Source: Pelagicoccus albus
GTDB taxonomy: Bacteria > Verrucomicrobiota > Verrucomicrobiia > Opitutales > Opitutaceae
DNA: 64,000 bases
Assembly: GCF_014230145.1 (NCBI RefSeq)
Contig: NZ_JACHVC010000005.1
Location: forward strand, 7,501-71,500
Direction: 5' to 3'
In this document: in pieces, positions 53,665 to 61,811 of the stretch
Layout: each line of letters starts with the position of its first letter
How positions within the stretch are numbered: the first letter of the stretch is position 1
Notes under the pieces: model-generated
The model's database searches: none
Told to the model about the DNA's origin: nothing
What the model saw: the letters and a program-made list of their open reading frames with translations, nothing else
Position numbers and translations under genes: made by a program

Positions 53665-54101
53665 TTATGGGTTGCGGGACGCGGATGTAGGTAGAGAAGG
53701 CCCTTTGCGTATTTTACGATCTGCTTCTCAGTGGGGTGGTCTGAGAGATTAGAAAGCATATCGGCCACTTTCACGGCGCGGGCCAAACGATTGGCCCGGA
53801 CGCGATCCAAATACTCCTCGTATGGCAAGCCAGGCATTTTGGTAATAGTCGCCACCGCTTCGATTACTTGAGGCGGGAAGCCATGTGATTTCAAATCCTG
53901 TGTGCTCGTTTCCGTGTCTTCCACGACATCGTGTAGCCAGGCAACCGCTTTTTCCAAATCGGTTTCGACCCGGGATGCAACGGCTTCCGGATGGGCGATA
54001 TAAGGAGTGATCCCATCTCTTCTAAATTGGCCGTGGTGGGCTTTAGTGGCTACTTCGCGGGCAAGCTCTGCCCAATGGGAATCTTTCACGTCTGTATTCA
54101 C
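53661..54101 (-). CDS. HD-domain (p)ppGpp-hydrolase-like protein
   Basis: A 146-residue HD protein. Features are AHHGQFRRDGITPYIAHPEAVA, AVAWLHDVVEDTETS (HD pair plus ED) and RAVKVADMLSNLSDH. This is the layout of RelA/SpoT hydrolase domains and small alarmone hydrolases (MESH1/SAH), which cut the 3'-pyrophosphate of (p)ppGpp. It lacks a synthetase domain. The GTG start overlaps the stop of the glycosylase gene by 4 bp. Confidence 0.85.
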   Translation of the reverse strand: MNTDVKDSHWAELAREVATKAHHGQFRRDGITPYIAHPEAVASRVETDLEKAVAWLHDVVEDTETSTQDLKSHGFPPQVIEAVATITKMPGLPYEEYLDRVRANRLARAVKVADMLSNLSDHPTEKQIVKYAKGLLYLHPRPATHK

Positions 54102-54988
54102 TTCTTTGATCTTTGAGTAACTGCGGTGGCACGCTCGTAGGAAAATACGAACTGTTGGGCGAAGCCTGCGTAGGCTCCGTAGTGTATGCGACCGAACTGG
54201 GCGAGTTGGCTAGGAGTCCAGGCTTGAAGGTCGTAGCGATTTTCAAGGACTTTGATGATCCATGTATCTACTGGAAACGCCTCCAGCTTAGCCGCTCCGA
54301 ATAGAAGGGCGCAATCGGCAATCTTCTCTCCGACGCCGGGTAGCTCGACCAGACGCTGCTTGGCCTCCGCATAGGGACTCGCTTCGATTTGGTCTAGGAG
54401 TTCAGGATGCTGGGCGAGGATGTCCGCGGTCTTCTTTATATTCTTGGCACGGAAACCGAGCCCAAGCTCTCTGAGCTCGGTCTCGCTCGCTGTTGCAAGT
54501 TGATTCCATGTCGGTAGGGCGTGAATACCTGCGGTCAATTCATTCCCAAATCGAAGTGCCATGCGTTCGCACATGACCTTGATCTGGGGAATCTGTTTGG
54601 TGGCGGAACAGAGAAAGCAAAGGACTGCCTCGCCGAAGGGTTGTTTAAGGATTCGTAATCCAGTGAAGGCGGAAATTGCAGCCTCCAGATGTGGATCGCT
54701 ACGCCAAGGGAGATTGTTGATGGCGAGGTCCCAATCGAACTTAGCTCTTAGGTATCGGGCCAATTCCGTCTCGCATCCTAAATGGTCAATTGGATGGGAA
54801 AACTGGATACAGTCTTTTTCTGTGAGGCGGAGTCGGGCTACATTCTGTCCCCAGACTCCTAGCCAATATTCGTCTTTTTTCGAATAGTTCCAGCGAAAGG
54901 CCTGGCCTCCGTTTAAAGTTTCCGAGAGGCTTTGCTCACTGAAGGGCTGGAGAATATCAAGGGTTTTCCATGGCGTCCATTCGCGCAT
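54098..54988 (-). CDS. 8-oxoguanine DNA glycosylase, OGG1 type
   Basis: A 296-residue HhH-GPD glycosylase. LNGGQAFRW in the N-terminal TBP-like part, GLRILKQPFGEAV and the helix-hairpin-helix LPGVGEKIADCALLF, followed by FPVDTW, match OGG1 (catalytic lysine in GEKIADC, aspartate in VDTW). It should remove 8-oxoG opposite C and nick the strand. OGG1-type enzymes are mainly eukaryotic and scattered in bacteria, which more often use MutM. The ATG at 54988 was chosen because the longer frame (to 55069) would overlap the upstream gene. Confidence 0.88.
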   Translation of the reverse strand: MREWTPWKTLDILQPFSEQSLSETLNGGQAFRWNYSKKDEYWLGVWGQNVARLRLTEKDCIQFSHPIDHLGCETELARYLRAKFDWDLAINNLPWRSDPHLEAAISAFTGLRILKQPFGEAVLCFLCSATKQIPQIKVMCERMALRFGNELTAGIHALPTWNQLATASETELRELGLGFRAKNIKKTADILAQHPELLDQIEASPYAEAKQRLVELPGVGEKIADCALLFGAAKLEAFPVDTWIIKVLENRYDLQAWTPSQLAQFGRIHYGAYAGFAQQFVFSYERATAVTQRSKK

Positions 54989-55013
54989 CGGAAGGCAGTC
55001 TCTCCAAGCCGTC

Positions 55014-55463
55014 CTACTCGGACCAAAGAAAGCTCTGGGCGGATTCCAAGACTGTACCGGCGGAATCAAGAAGCTCGATTTTCCAAGCCATGGGATGGTT
55101 TTTGGATCCGTGCCATTCGGATTCGGTAAAGCCGACCAAGATTCGCTTCTTCTTCAGAGAATCCGCCTTCTTTTCGAAACTCTCGATTTCCAGAGTACCC
55201 GCGCGGACAAACTGTACTTTGACAGTGGATACTTGCTCGATAGCCGCTTTGTCACTGGCCAGCAAGGAAACATAGAACCCGTCCCTGCTGGAGTCATCGC
55301 TGCGAATGATCTCGTAGCGGCCTTCGCTCGGCTTGCCGGTGAGATATTCAGAGAAACGTTTGAAAGAATCCGCTTCGCGGTGGGCGGACGAAATAACAGT
55401 GAGTTCTGCTCTGGCGGTTGCGGCGAGAGCTACTAGGGTGAGGAAAGTGATTAGGCGTTTCAT
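55014..55463 (-). CDS. Exported protein of unknown function
   Basis: A 149-residue protein with a clear signal peptide (MKRLITFLTLVALAATARA, cleavage near 19) and a mature beta-rich, charged domain. No family or catalytic motif was recognised. It lies 18 bp downstream of the helicase gene and 25 bp upstream of the OGG1-type gene on the same strand, so it is probably co-transcribed with both. Confidence 0.75.
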   Translation of the reverse strand: MKRLITFLTLVALAATARAELTVISSAHREADSFKRFSEYLTGKPSEGRYEIIRSDDSSRDGFYVSLLASDKAAIEQVSTVKVQFVRAGTLEIESFEKKADSLKKKRILVGFTESEWHGSKNHPMAWKIELLDSAGTVLESAQSFLWSE

Positions 55464-55481
55464 TTGAAATGGGATTATTGG

Positions 55482-57479
55482 CTACCAGCCGTAGTTTCTT
55501 CGGATTCGAATGGGCTCAAATAGGTCGGTTGGGATTTCTTGCAGGAAGCGGCTTGGGTTGAGGAACATGCTCGGTCCACCTTTGGTATTCATTTTGGGAT
55601 ACAGCACGTAAAGCTCATCTCGTGCACGAGTTACGGCCACATAGAAAAGCCTTCTTTCCTCTTCGGTGTCACCCGTGTCAATGGATCGACGCGTCGGGAA
55701 AAAGCCATCCGCAGCTCCGATTACGAACACCACGTTGAACTCGAGGCCTTTCGCTTGGTGCACAGTTGTGAGGCGGATGGATTCGTTGGACTCTTCCATG
55801 CGGTCTGCGGTTTCGGAGTTTAGGAGCGTGATCTGAGCGATAAGTTCCTGCATTTCCTCGAAACGAGCTGCGAATCCAACCAGAGAATTGAGATCCTCCA
55901 AGCGATTTGAATAATTGGCGTAGGCTCCCTGAAGATAGGAAGAATACCAGCCATCGATTGCGACCTGAACAACTTCGTCGGGGCTTCCGCTATCGGCGAT
56001 CTGCTTCATGTCTCGCAGGCTGAGTGCGACGGATTCCCAATCGGCTCGGGCGGCGGCGGGAGCTTTTTTGATAGTCGCCTCGTGACGGAGAGCATCGATG
56101 AAGTCGATCTCGTTCTTCTTGGCGATTGCGAGGGTGTGGTCGTAGAGTTTCTGAGCGGTCTTTTCCCCCACTTTCGGAAGAAGCAGGAAAATCCGAAGAA
56201 AAGCGGAGACGTCTGCGGGATTGTAGACGAGCCGCAAATGGGCAACTAGGTCCTTGATGTGGGCTTGCTCGAAGAAGCGCACGCCGCTGGTGATTTGGTA
56301 CGGCACGCCGGCCCGTGAGAGCTCCATTTGCATGTCCAAGGCTACGAAATGGGAGCGGTAAAGAACGGCGATTTCCTTGGGATCATGGCCTTCGTCGATA
56401 AGGCCGCGGATGCGAGTGATCACGAATTGGGCCTGTTCGCGGGTATCCATGGCCTGCACGACGTATGGCCTTTGACTCGATGGTTTGTGGGCTCGAAGAA
56501 CCTTGTCGAAACCAGCGGTGGTGCGATTCGAAATGATCGCATTGGCCATCGTTAGGATTTCCGGAGTACTCCGGTAGTTGGTTTCGATGCGGAGGATTTC
56601 CGTCTCGGGATGGCGGTCCGGGAAGGTTAGGATATTGTCGAAGTTCGCGCCTCTCCAAGAGTAGATGCATTGGGCGTCGTCCCCCACGGCCATGATCCTG
56701 TGATGCGGAGCCATTTTGTCGATGATGGCGGCCTGCAGGACATTTGTGTCCTGGTACTCGTCCACCAAGCAATGGCGAAAACGTTGCTGGTAATATTCGG
56801 CGACCTCAGGGGCCTCGTCCAATAACTTGAGCCAGAAGACGAGCAGGTCATCGTAATCGACTACGTTTTGCTCCTTCTTGCGTTTGGCGTATGCCTCGGC
56901 GAAGCCCTCTATTCGCTCGATGAACTCGTGGTGCTGCGGGAAAAAATCGATCACGGTGCGTTCGATCGATTCGCAGGTGTTTCTCGCCATGCTAATGATG
57001 GAGGAAAGCGGGCCTGGCTTGGGGTGGGTCTTGTTTTTGAAGAAGGCTGACTCCACGGATTCCACGGCATGCTTCAGCACGGTTTCGGCTTCGCCTGCGT
57101 CGAGGATAGTAAAATTCTTCGGGACGCCGATAGCCTCTCCGTGCATGCGAAGCAAGCGATGTCCGATGCTGTGGAAAGTCCCACCCCAGAAGCTGCGGCC
57201 TTCCACGCCGGTTAGCTCTTCTACGCGGGTCAGCATCTCCTTGGCTGCCTTGTTGGTGAATGTTAACAGCAGGATCTCTCCGGCTCGCACGCCTTGGCTT
57301 AGCAGATAGGCGACGCGATAGGTGAGGGTGCGGGTTTTTCCAGAACCAGCGCCAGCGAGGATCAGGAGGGGGCCTGGCTTGGCAGTGACTGCGGCGAATT
57401 GTTCGTCGTTCAGTTCGGCCCGAAAATCGATCTCGGGAATTTCAAATGTGTTTTTGCCTGGGCCTATTTCAAAATCCAT
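55482..57479 (-). CDS. UvrD/PcrA/Rep-type superfamily 1 DNA helicase
   Basis: A 665-residue SF1A helicase. The N-terminal LNDEQFAAVTAKPGPLLILA gives the Q motif, GAGSGKTRTLTYR the Walker A, LVDEYQDTN the Walker B, AVGDDAQCIYSWRGA motif III, and the C-terminal LTTVHQAKGLEFNVVFVIGA and LFYVAVTRARDELYVL motifs V and VI. It is a 3'-5' helicase for repair, replication restart or recombination. It sits among repair-type genes (OGG1 downstream). Confidence 0.95.
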   Translation of the reverse strand: MDFEIGPGKNTFEIPEIDFRAELNDEQFAAVTAKPGPLLILAGAGSGKTRTLTYRVAYLLSQGVRAGEILLLTFTNKAAKEMLTRVEELTGVEGRSFWGGTFHSIGHRLLRMHGEAIGVPKNFTILDAGEAETVLKHAVESVESAFFKNKTHPKPGPLSSIISMARNTCESIERTVIDFFPQHHEFIERIEGFAEAYAKRKKEQNVVDYDDLLVFWLKLLDEAPEVAEYYQQRFRHCLVDEYQDTNVLQAAIIDKMAPHHRIMAVGDDAQCIYSWRGANFDNILTFPDRHPETEILRIETNYRSTPEILTMANAIISNRTTAGFDKVLRAHKPSSQRPYVVQAMDTREQAQFVITRIRGLIDEGHDPKEIAVLYRSHFVALDMQMELSRAGVPYQITSGVRFFEQAHIKDLVAHLRLVYNPADVSAFLRIFLLLPKVGEKTAQKLYDHTLAIAKKNEIDFIDALRHEATIKKAPAAARADWESVALSLRDMKQIADSGSPDEVVQVAIDGWYSSYLQGAYANYSNRLEDLNSLVGFAARFEEMQELIAQITLLNSETADRMEESNESIRLTTVHQAKGLEFNVVFVIGAADGFFPTRRSIDTGDTEEERRLFYVAVTRARDELYVLYPKMNTKGGPSMFLNPSRFLQEIPTDLFEPIRIRRNYGW

Positions 57480-57569
57480 TCGAGTCCAGTAAGAGGGATC
57501 ATTCCTCGCGGAAGAAGCATTTTCTTGCGCGTTCCGCGCGGAGCGGAGGACTTGGCGAGTTTTGCGGGC

Positions 57570-58655
57570 CTAAAGCAGTACCAAAGCGTCCCGATGCACG
57601 ACTTCTAATCGAGTTCGGTCCGGATACAGCTCGTTCAGCTCGGAGGCTGTCTTGTTGAAGATGGATGTCATTTCGGTGCTGGAAAAACTGATCTCGCCGC
57701 GAGCAATGGTTTCACCGTCCGCGTTTTGAATATCGACGACATCTCCTGTGCGAAAAACCCCTTTGAAACCGGTCACCCCTGCTGCCAGAAGGCTGCTGCC
57801 TTTTTGAATGATCGCCTCGCTAGCTCCCGAATCTATGGTCAAAGAGCCGCTGCTTCTCTGGAAGTAAGCCAGCCAACGTTTCTTTGATCCCATCGGCTTG
57901 GTGGAACGGAGAAAGCGTGTCCCCACTTGCTCGCCGTCGATAATGCGCAGAATGATATTTTCCGCCGCTCCATTGGCGATGTAGGTTTCGCTGCCTGAGT
58001 CAGCGGCAAGAATCGCAGCATCTAGTTTTGATACCATTCCGCCTACCGCAGTGGGGGAATTGGTGCCTTTGGCGAGCGCTTGGATCTCGGGCGTAATCTT
58101 CTCAACCACGGGAATAATCAGTCCATCGCCATCCATATCGATCAAGCCCGGGGCTGTAGAAAGGATCTGGTATTGGTCGGCATCGCATAGGCTTGCCACC
58201 ATGGCTCCCAGAATATCGTTGTTGCCAAAGCGTATTTCGTAGGAGGATACGGTGTCGTTTTCGTTGATGATGGGAACGACTCCGAAAGCGAGAAGCTGGT
58301 CGATGGTCGCCTTCGCGTTTACGTAGCGGTTGCGAATCCTTAGATCGTCGTGAGTCAGAAGCACTTGCCCTCCGATTAGTCCGTGCGGGGATAGGCCATC
58401 TTGCCAGCATTGGATCAACCTAGACTGACCAATCGCCGCGCATGCCTGCTGCTTAGCCATTGTCTTAGGGCGGGCTTGCAGATTTAGGACGCCCATGCCC
58501 ATGCCGACCGCCCCGGAACTCACGATCAAAGTTTCGATGCCGCGTTTGCGAAGTTCCGCCACCTGAGAGCAAATCTTGTTGATTCGATCTGTATCTACTT
58601 GGCCGATACCGTGGGTCAGAATTCCCGTACCGAGTTTGATGACGACGCGTCTCAT
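57570..58655 (-). CDS. proB: Glutamate 5-kinase
   Basis: A 361-residue protein. The amino-acid-kinase domain holds RRVVIKLGTGILT, TLIVSSGAVGMG, INENDTVSSYE, FGNNDILGAMVA and TAVGGMVSKLDAA. The C-terminal PUA domain (residues about 275-361) carries TGFKGVFRTGDVV. It phosphorylates glutamate as the first step of proline synthesis; proA is not adjacent. The next upstream gene on the strand, frr, is separated by a terminator, so proB probably has its own promoter. Confidence 0.95.
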   Translation of the reverse strand: MRRVVIKLGTGILTHGIGQVDTDRINKICSQVAELRKRGIETLIVSSGAVGMGMGVLNLQARPKTMAKQQACAAIGQSRLIQCWQDGLSPHGLIGGQVLLTHDDLRIRNRYVNAKATIDQLLAFGVVPIINENDTVSSYEIRFGNNDILGAMVASLCDADQYQILSTAPGLIDMDGDGLIIPVVEKITPEIQALAKGTNSPTAVGGMVSKLDAAILAADSGSETYIANGAAENIILRIIDGEQVGTRFLRSTKPMGSKKRWLAYFQRSSGSLTIDSGASEAIIQKGSSLLAAGVTGFKGVFRTGDVVDIQNADGETIARGEISFSSTEMTSIFNKTASELNELYPDRTRLEVVHRDALVLL

Positions 58656-58690
58656 TGGAATGGAGTGGAGGAGAGGGTGGGCTTCTGGAA

Positions 58691-58723
58691 GGAAAAAGGC
58701 CGTAGGCCAGCGCCTACAGCCTT
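58691..58723 (-). terminator. Rho-independent terminator after frr
   Basis: On the minus strand AAGGCTGTAGGC pairs with GCCTACGGCCTT across a short loop with one mismatch, followed by a T-run. It lies about 28 bp after the frr stop and separates pyrH-frr from proB. Confidence 0.8.
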
Positions 58724-58750
58724 AAACAAAAGTTCCGGTTCGTTTGGGGA

Positions 58751-59311
58751 CTAAACGGTGGTCAGGTCCTTTTCCTTAGCAGCCAAGAGATCGTTGATCT
58801 TTTTGATGGCTTCGTCGGTCTTGTTCTGGATTTCCTTTTCGTCGTCCTTCAAGTCGTCCTCGGTGATGTCGCCCGCTTTTTGAAGCTTCTTGAGAGCGTC
58901 CATTGCTTCGCGACGAGCGTTGCGGATGGTTACGCGTCCATCTTCAGCTTGCTTGCCGACAACCTTGACTAGTTCCTGGCGGCGTTCGCCTGTTAGCTCT
59001 GGAAGAGGGAGGCGGATAACATCGCCCATGATGGCAGGAGTGATCCCGATGTTAGAGGCTAGGATCGCTTTCTCGATAGCCTTCAAAGTGGATTTGTCCC
59101 AAGGCTGGATGGCGATGGTGCGAGCGTCTGGAGTGGTAATGGCAGCCATCTCCTTCAGGGACATCTGGCTTCCATACGCTTCGACTGAAATGCCTTCAAC
59201 CATGCCAGGGTTGGCCTTGCCTGTATTTACGGATGCGAATTCACCGGAAGTGTGTTCGAGAGCCTTTTCGACTCGTTCATCCATAGTGAGAAATACTGTA
59301 TCTTCGTCCAT
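58751..59311 (-). CDS. frr: Ribosome recycling factor
   Basis: A 186-residue protein. VNTGKANPGMVEGISVEAYG, LKEMAAITTPDARTIAIQPW and LPELTGERRQELVKVV are RRF signatures. RRF splits post-termination ribosomes with EF-G. An internal ATG at 59284 (MDERVEKALEH) fits the usual start and could be correct. It follows pyrH by 24 bp, the classical order. Confidence 0.96.
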   Translation of the reverse strand: MDEDTVFLTMDERVEKALEHTSGEFASVNTGKANPGMVEGISVEAYGSQMSLKEMAAITTPDARTIAIQPWDKSTLKAIEKAILASNIGITPAIMGDVIRLPLPELTGERRQELVKVVGKQAEDGRVTIRNARREAMDALKKLQKAGDITEDDLKDDEKEIQNKTDEAIKKINDLLAAKEKDLTTV

Positions 59312-59335
59312 TGTCGGTAGGGTATGTAATTGAAT

Positions 59336-60076
59336 TTAGGAGACCAAGGTTCCTACGTCTTCGCCCACGATCGCTCGCTTGATGGAGTCTGAATCGTTGA
59401 GGCTGAAGACGAGAATTGGTACTTCGTTGTCCATGCAGAGCGAGAATGCTGTGGAATCGAGAATGTTGAGGCGTTGTTGGAGAGCGTCGATGTAGCTGAG
59501 TTTGTCGTAGCGCACTGCGTCGTCGAACTTCATCGGGTCCTTGTCGTAGATGCCATCCACCTTTGTTGCTTTCATGATGACTTCTGCCTCGATTTCACTG
59601 GCGCGGAGCGCGGCGGTGGTGTCTGTGGAGAAGTAAGGGTTACCCGTTCCTGCGACAAAGATAACCACTCTGTTTTTCTCTAAGTGGCGAATCGCTCTTC
59701 TCAAGATGAACGGTTCGGCGACTTGGTTCATAGGAATGGATGTTTGTACACGTGTCTGTACTCCCATCTTTTCCAAGCACTCCATGAAGGCTAGGCCGTT
59801 GATGACTGTGGAGAGCATCCCCATGTAGTCACCAGTTGTTCGGTCGACTCCCTGATCTGTGGAGCCTGAAAGGCCTCGGAAAATGTTTCCGCCGCCGATT
59901 ACGATGCAGACTTGAACGCCAAGCTGATGGATTTCCTTAACCTGATTACAGATCTTTCTCAGGGTGTCCCAAGAGATCGGGTCTCCTGTCTCGGAGCAGC
60001 GCAGGACCTCTCCGCTCAGCTTGAGGACGACGCGTTTGTACTTGGGTTTTTCGGCGAGATTTTGCGCAGATGACAT
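59336..60076 (-). CDS. pyrH: Uridylate kinase
   Basis: A 246-residue amino-acid-kinase-fold protein. [40 protein letters not shown] and [20 protein letters not shown] are typical of bacterial UMP kinase. It phosphorylates UMP in pyrimidine synthesis and is normally regulated by UTP and GTP. The ATG at 60076 was chosen; a TTG at 60106 is in frame. The usual rpsB-tsf neighbours are not found upstream. Confidence 0.97.
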   Translation of the reverse strand: MSSAQNLAEKPKYKRVVLKLSGEVLRCSETGDPISWDTLRKICNQVKEIHQLGVQVCIVIGGGNIFRGLSGSTDQGVDRTTGDYMGMLSTVINGLAFMECLEKMGVQTRVQTSIPMNQVAEPFILRRAIRHLEKNRVVIFVAGTGNPYFSTDTTAALRASEIEAEVIMKATKVDGIYDKDPMKFDDAVRYDKLSYIDALQQRLNILDSTAFSLCMDNEVPILVFSLNDSDSIKRAIVGEDVGTLVS

Positions 60077-60226
60077 TAAAAACTCGTTAAGCCAAAGCCT
60101 CCTCAACTCGTCAATGCTAGGTTTGGTTTAGTGATGCGGCTCGTTGGAGGGGGGCTGAAAATAATCGCAATTTAGGCGCTTGACGAACCGTATTCTTGTT
60201 ACCAACTTATCGGGCCTTCAAAGGTT

Positions 60227-60300
60227 AGCCTGATGGTGTAACGGTAGCACAGCTGGTTTTGGTCCAGTCAGTCGGGGTTCGAATCCCTGTCGGGCTGCCA
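60227..60300 (+). tRNA. tRNA-Gln (anticodon TTG)
   Basis: A 74-nt sequence folds as a full cloverleaf: acceptor stem AGCCTGA with TCGGGCT, D-arm GTGTAACGGTAGCAC, anticodon stem GCTGG/CCAGT around the loop TTTTGGT (anticodon TTG), T-arm with TTCGAAT, discriminator G and an encoded CCA. It decodes CAA/CAG. A TTGACG -35-like box lies at 60180-60185, but no good -10 was found. Its wobble U is a typical target of mnm5s2U modification. Confidence 0.97.
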
Positions 60301-60342
60301 TTTGAAATTTCTCAAATGGCGGTATTTGCCAACCTAAGAAAG

Positions 60343-60381
60343 CGAAAAAGACGCAACGTTTATCACGCTGCGTCTTTTTCG
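60343..60381. terminator. Bidirectional terminator between tRNA-Gln and the 60410 gene
   Basis: A 13-bp perfect stem (CGAAAAAGACGCA with TGCGTCTTTTTCG) with a 13-base loop carries T-runs on both strands. It can stop transcription of the tRNA from the left and of the minus-strand gene at 60410 from the right. Confidence 0.9.
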
Positions 60382-60409
60382 TTTCTAAATTGTTTCTGAC
60401 GGTGTGCTC

Positions 60410-61231
60410 CTAGAACCTTACTGTTAGGGCATCTAAAGACCGGCTGCTCTGGCGGCGAGTGTTGGATAACGCTTCGTCGAGCTGGGAAAGACTGACTTGC
60501 TGGATGTCGTTCAAGCTTCGACTTGGAAGTCCGGAGCTCAAGGTTCCAGTCAACGGATCCGCGTACCTGCCTAGCATGAAAGCGTTTTCGAAGTCCCATA
60601 CGCCTTCGAGCTCATCTTCTTCCTGATCGGCCATAGCGGTTTCGAAAAGGCCATTGGAGCTGACGAACTGGTAGCTGGGAGTCGGAGCAGGTCCACTTGC
60701 CCGATTGGCGCGAATCGTTTCCTCAAGGGAGGCGAGCGTCTCCATGGCAGTGAGCTGAGAGCGAGTCGGCTTGGTGGAGTTGTCAGCCAATGCTGATTGG
60801 ACTACTATTTTGGGTGCTCTGCTCTGGGCCAAAGTGGCGAATTCCTGAAGCCCCGCAGGTTGTTGCTTCACCTCGCTGATTTTGGATTTAGAGGAAGCTG
60901 TGCTCGCTACTGCGAAGCTAGGCGTCGCGCTTGGAGCGGTGCTTTGTCCTTCCTGCAAGGCTAAGCCTTGTTCGTGAATTGGCGTCTGGAAGCCCAAGTA
61001 GACGGCGACCACTGCGATGCCGCAGGTGGCGGTCAGGGCTCCGATACGGTAAAACCGGTTGAATAAGGGGGACTTTAGACGGGATTCGTCTACTAGCTGT
61101 TTCTGAATGAGAAGCTTCTGCTTGGCTTTGAATTCTCGGTCGAAGCGAACCCAGAACTCGGGTCCAGGGCGCTCGTTGCGTTTGCTGCGCATGAGCTCAT
61201 CCAAAGTAAATTTACTTCTTTTTTCCGGCAT
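60410..61231 (-). CDS. Single-span membrane protein, anti-sigma-like layout
   Basis: A 273-residue protein with a basic cytoplasmic N-terminus (LDELMRSKRNERPGPEFWVRF), one transmembrane helix near residues 62-80 (RIGALTATCGIAVVAVYLGF) and a low-complexity, Ser/Ala-rich outer domain. The layout resembles zinc-free anti-sigma or regulatory membrane proteins, but no known motif was found and no sigma-factor gene is adjacent. Function unknown. Confidence 0.65.
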   Translation of the reverse strand: MPEKRSKFTLDELMRSKRNERPGPEFWVRFDREFKAKQKLLIQKQLVDESRLKSPLFNRFYRIGALTATCGIAVVAVYLGFQTPIHEQGLALQEGQSTAPSATPSFAVASTASSKSKISEVKQQPAGLQEFATLAQSRAPKIVVQSALADNSTKPTRSQLTAMETLASLEETIRANRASGPAPTPSYQFVSSNGLFETAMADQEEDELEGVWDFENAFMLGRYADPLTGTLSSGLPSRSLNDIQQVSLSQLDEALSNTRRQSSRSLDALTVRF

Positions 61232-61382
61232 CGTGGAGGTAGACGCTTATTTCGCTAAAGCATTCAACTTTTTCTGACTTTTTTTAGAAAGTCGCTAAAG
61301 TCGTAAAAAGTTGGGTCAGAAACTGGTCGATCCAAGCGACTCTGACAAGAGAAAGTCTTCTGCGTTCCCTGACCGGGGAGCT

Positions 61383-61811
61383 CTATTTACGGCGTGGCCG
61401 TTTGGCGGGAACTTCTTGCTGCACAGCCTTGAGCAAGGGCAGTTCTCTGCGGCGGATAAGGATGGTGGCGAAGCAGCAGCAGAAAACCAAGACGGCTAGA
61501 CTGCCCAGCTGGAGCATAGGACCTTCCCATCCAAGTTCGGTCAGATGCCCGATAATCGCGCCGGCCATCAGGCAGCAACCAAGCAACGAGCCGTAGACTA
61601 CGCTAGAGGGAATTAGCAGTAAAATGCAGGCAATTAGCTCGAGGGCCCCGATCAGCAATCTTCCGTGCGGCTCCATGCCGAGTTTTGTGAAGAGTTCTAC
61701 CGATTGAGGATCAGCCGTGAACTTGAAGTACAAGGTTTGCCCCATAATGGCGGCAGCCATGATTTGGGCTATCCAGGAAGCGATCTTCAATTTCTTGGAA
61801 GCAATGGCCAT
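61383..61811 (-). CDS. DoxX-like small membrane protein
   Basis: A 142-residue protein with four transmembrane helices and the DoxX-like pattern: YFKFTADPQSVELFTKLGMEP, then GALELIACILLLIP and a cysteine-rich third helix (LGCCLMAG). DoxX-like proteins are membrane accessory proteins of uncertain function, some linked to oxidative stress. Its first base overlaps the last base of the glutamate-synthase-like gene, so the two are in one operon. Confidence 0.82.
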   Translation of the reverse strand: MAIASKKLKIASWIAQIMAAAIMGQTLYFKFTADPQSVELFTKLGMEPHGRLLIGALELIACILLLIPSSVVYGSLLGCCLMAGAIIGHLTELGWEGPMLQLGSLAVLVFCCCFATILIRRRELPLLKAVQQEVPAKRPRRK

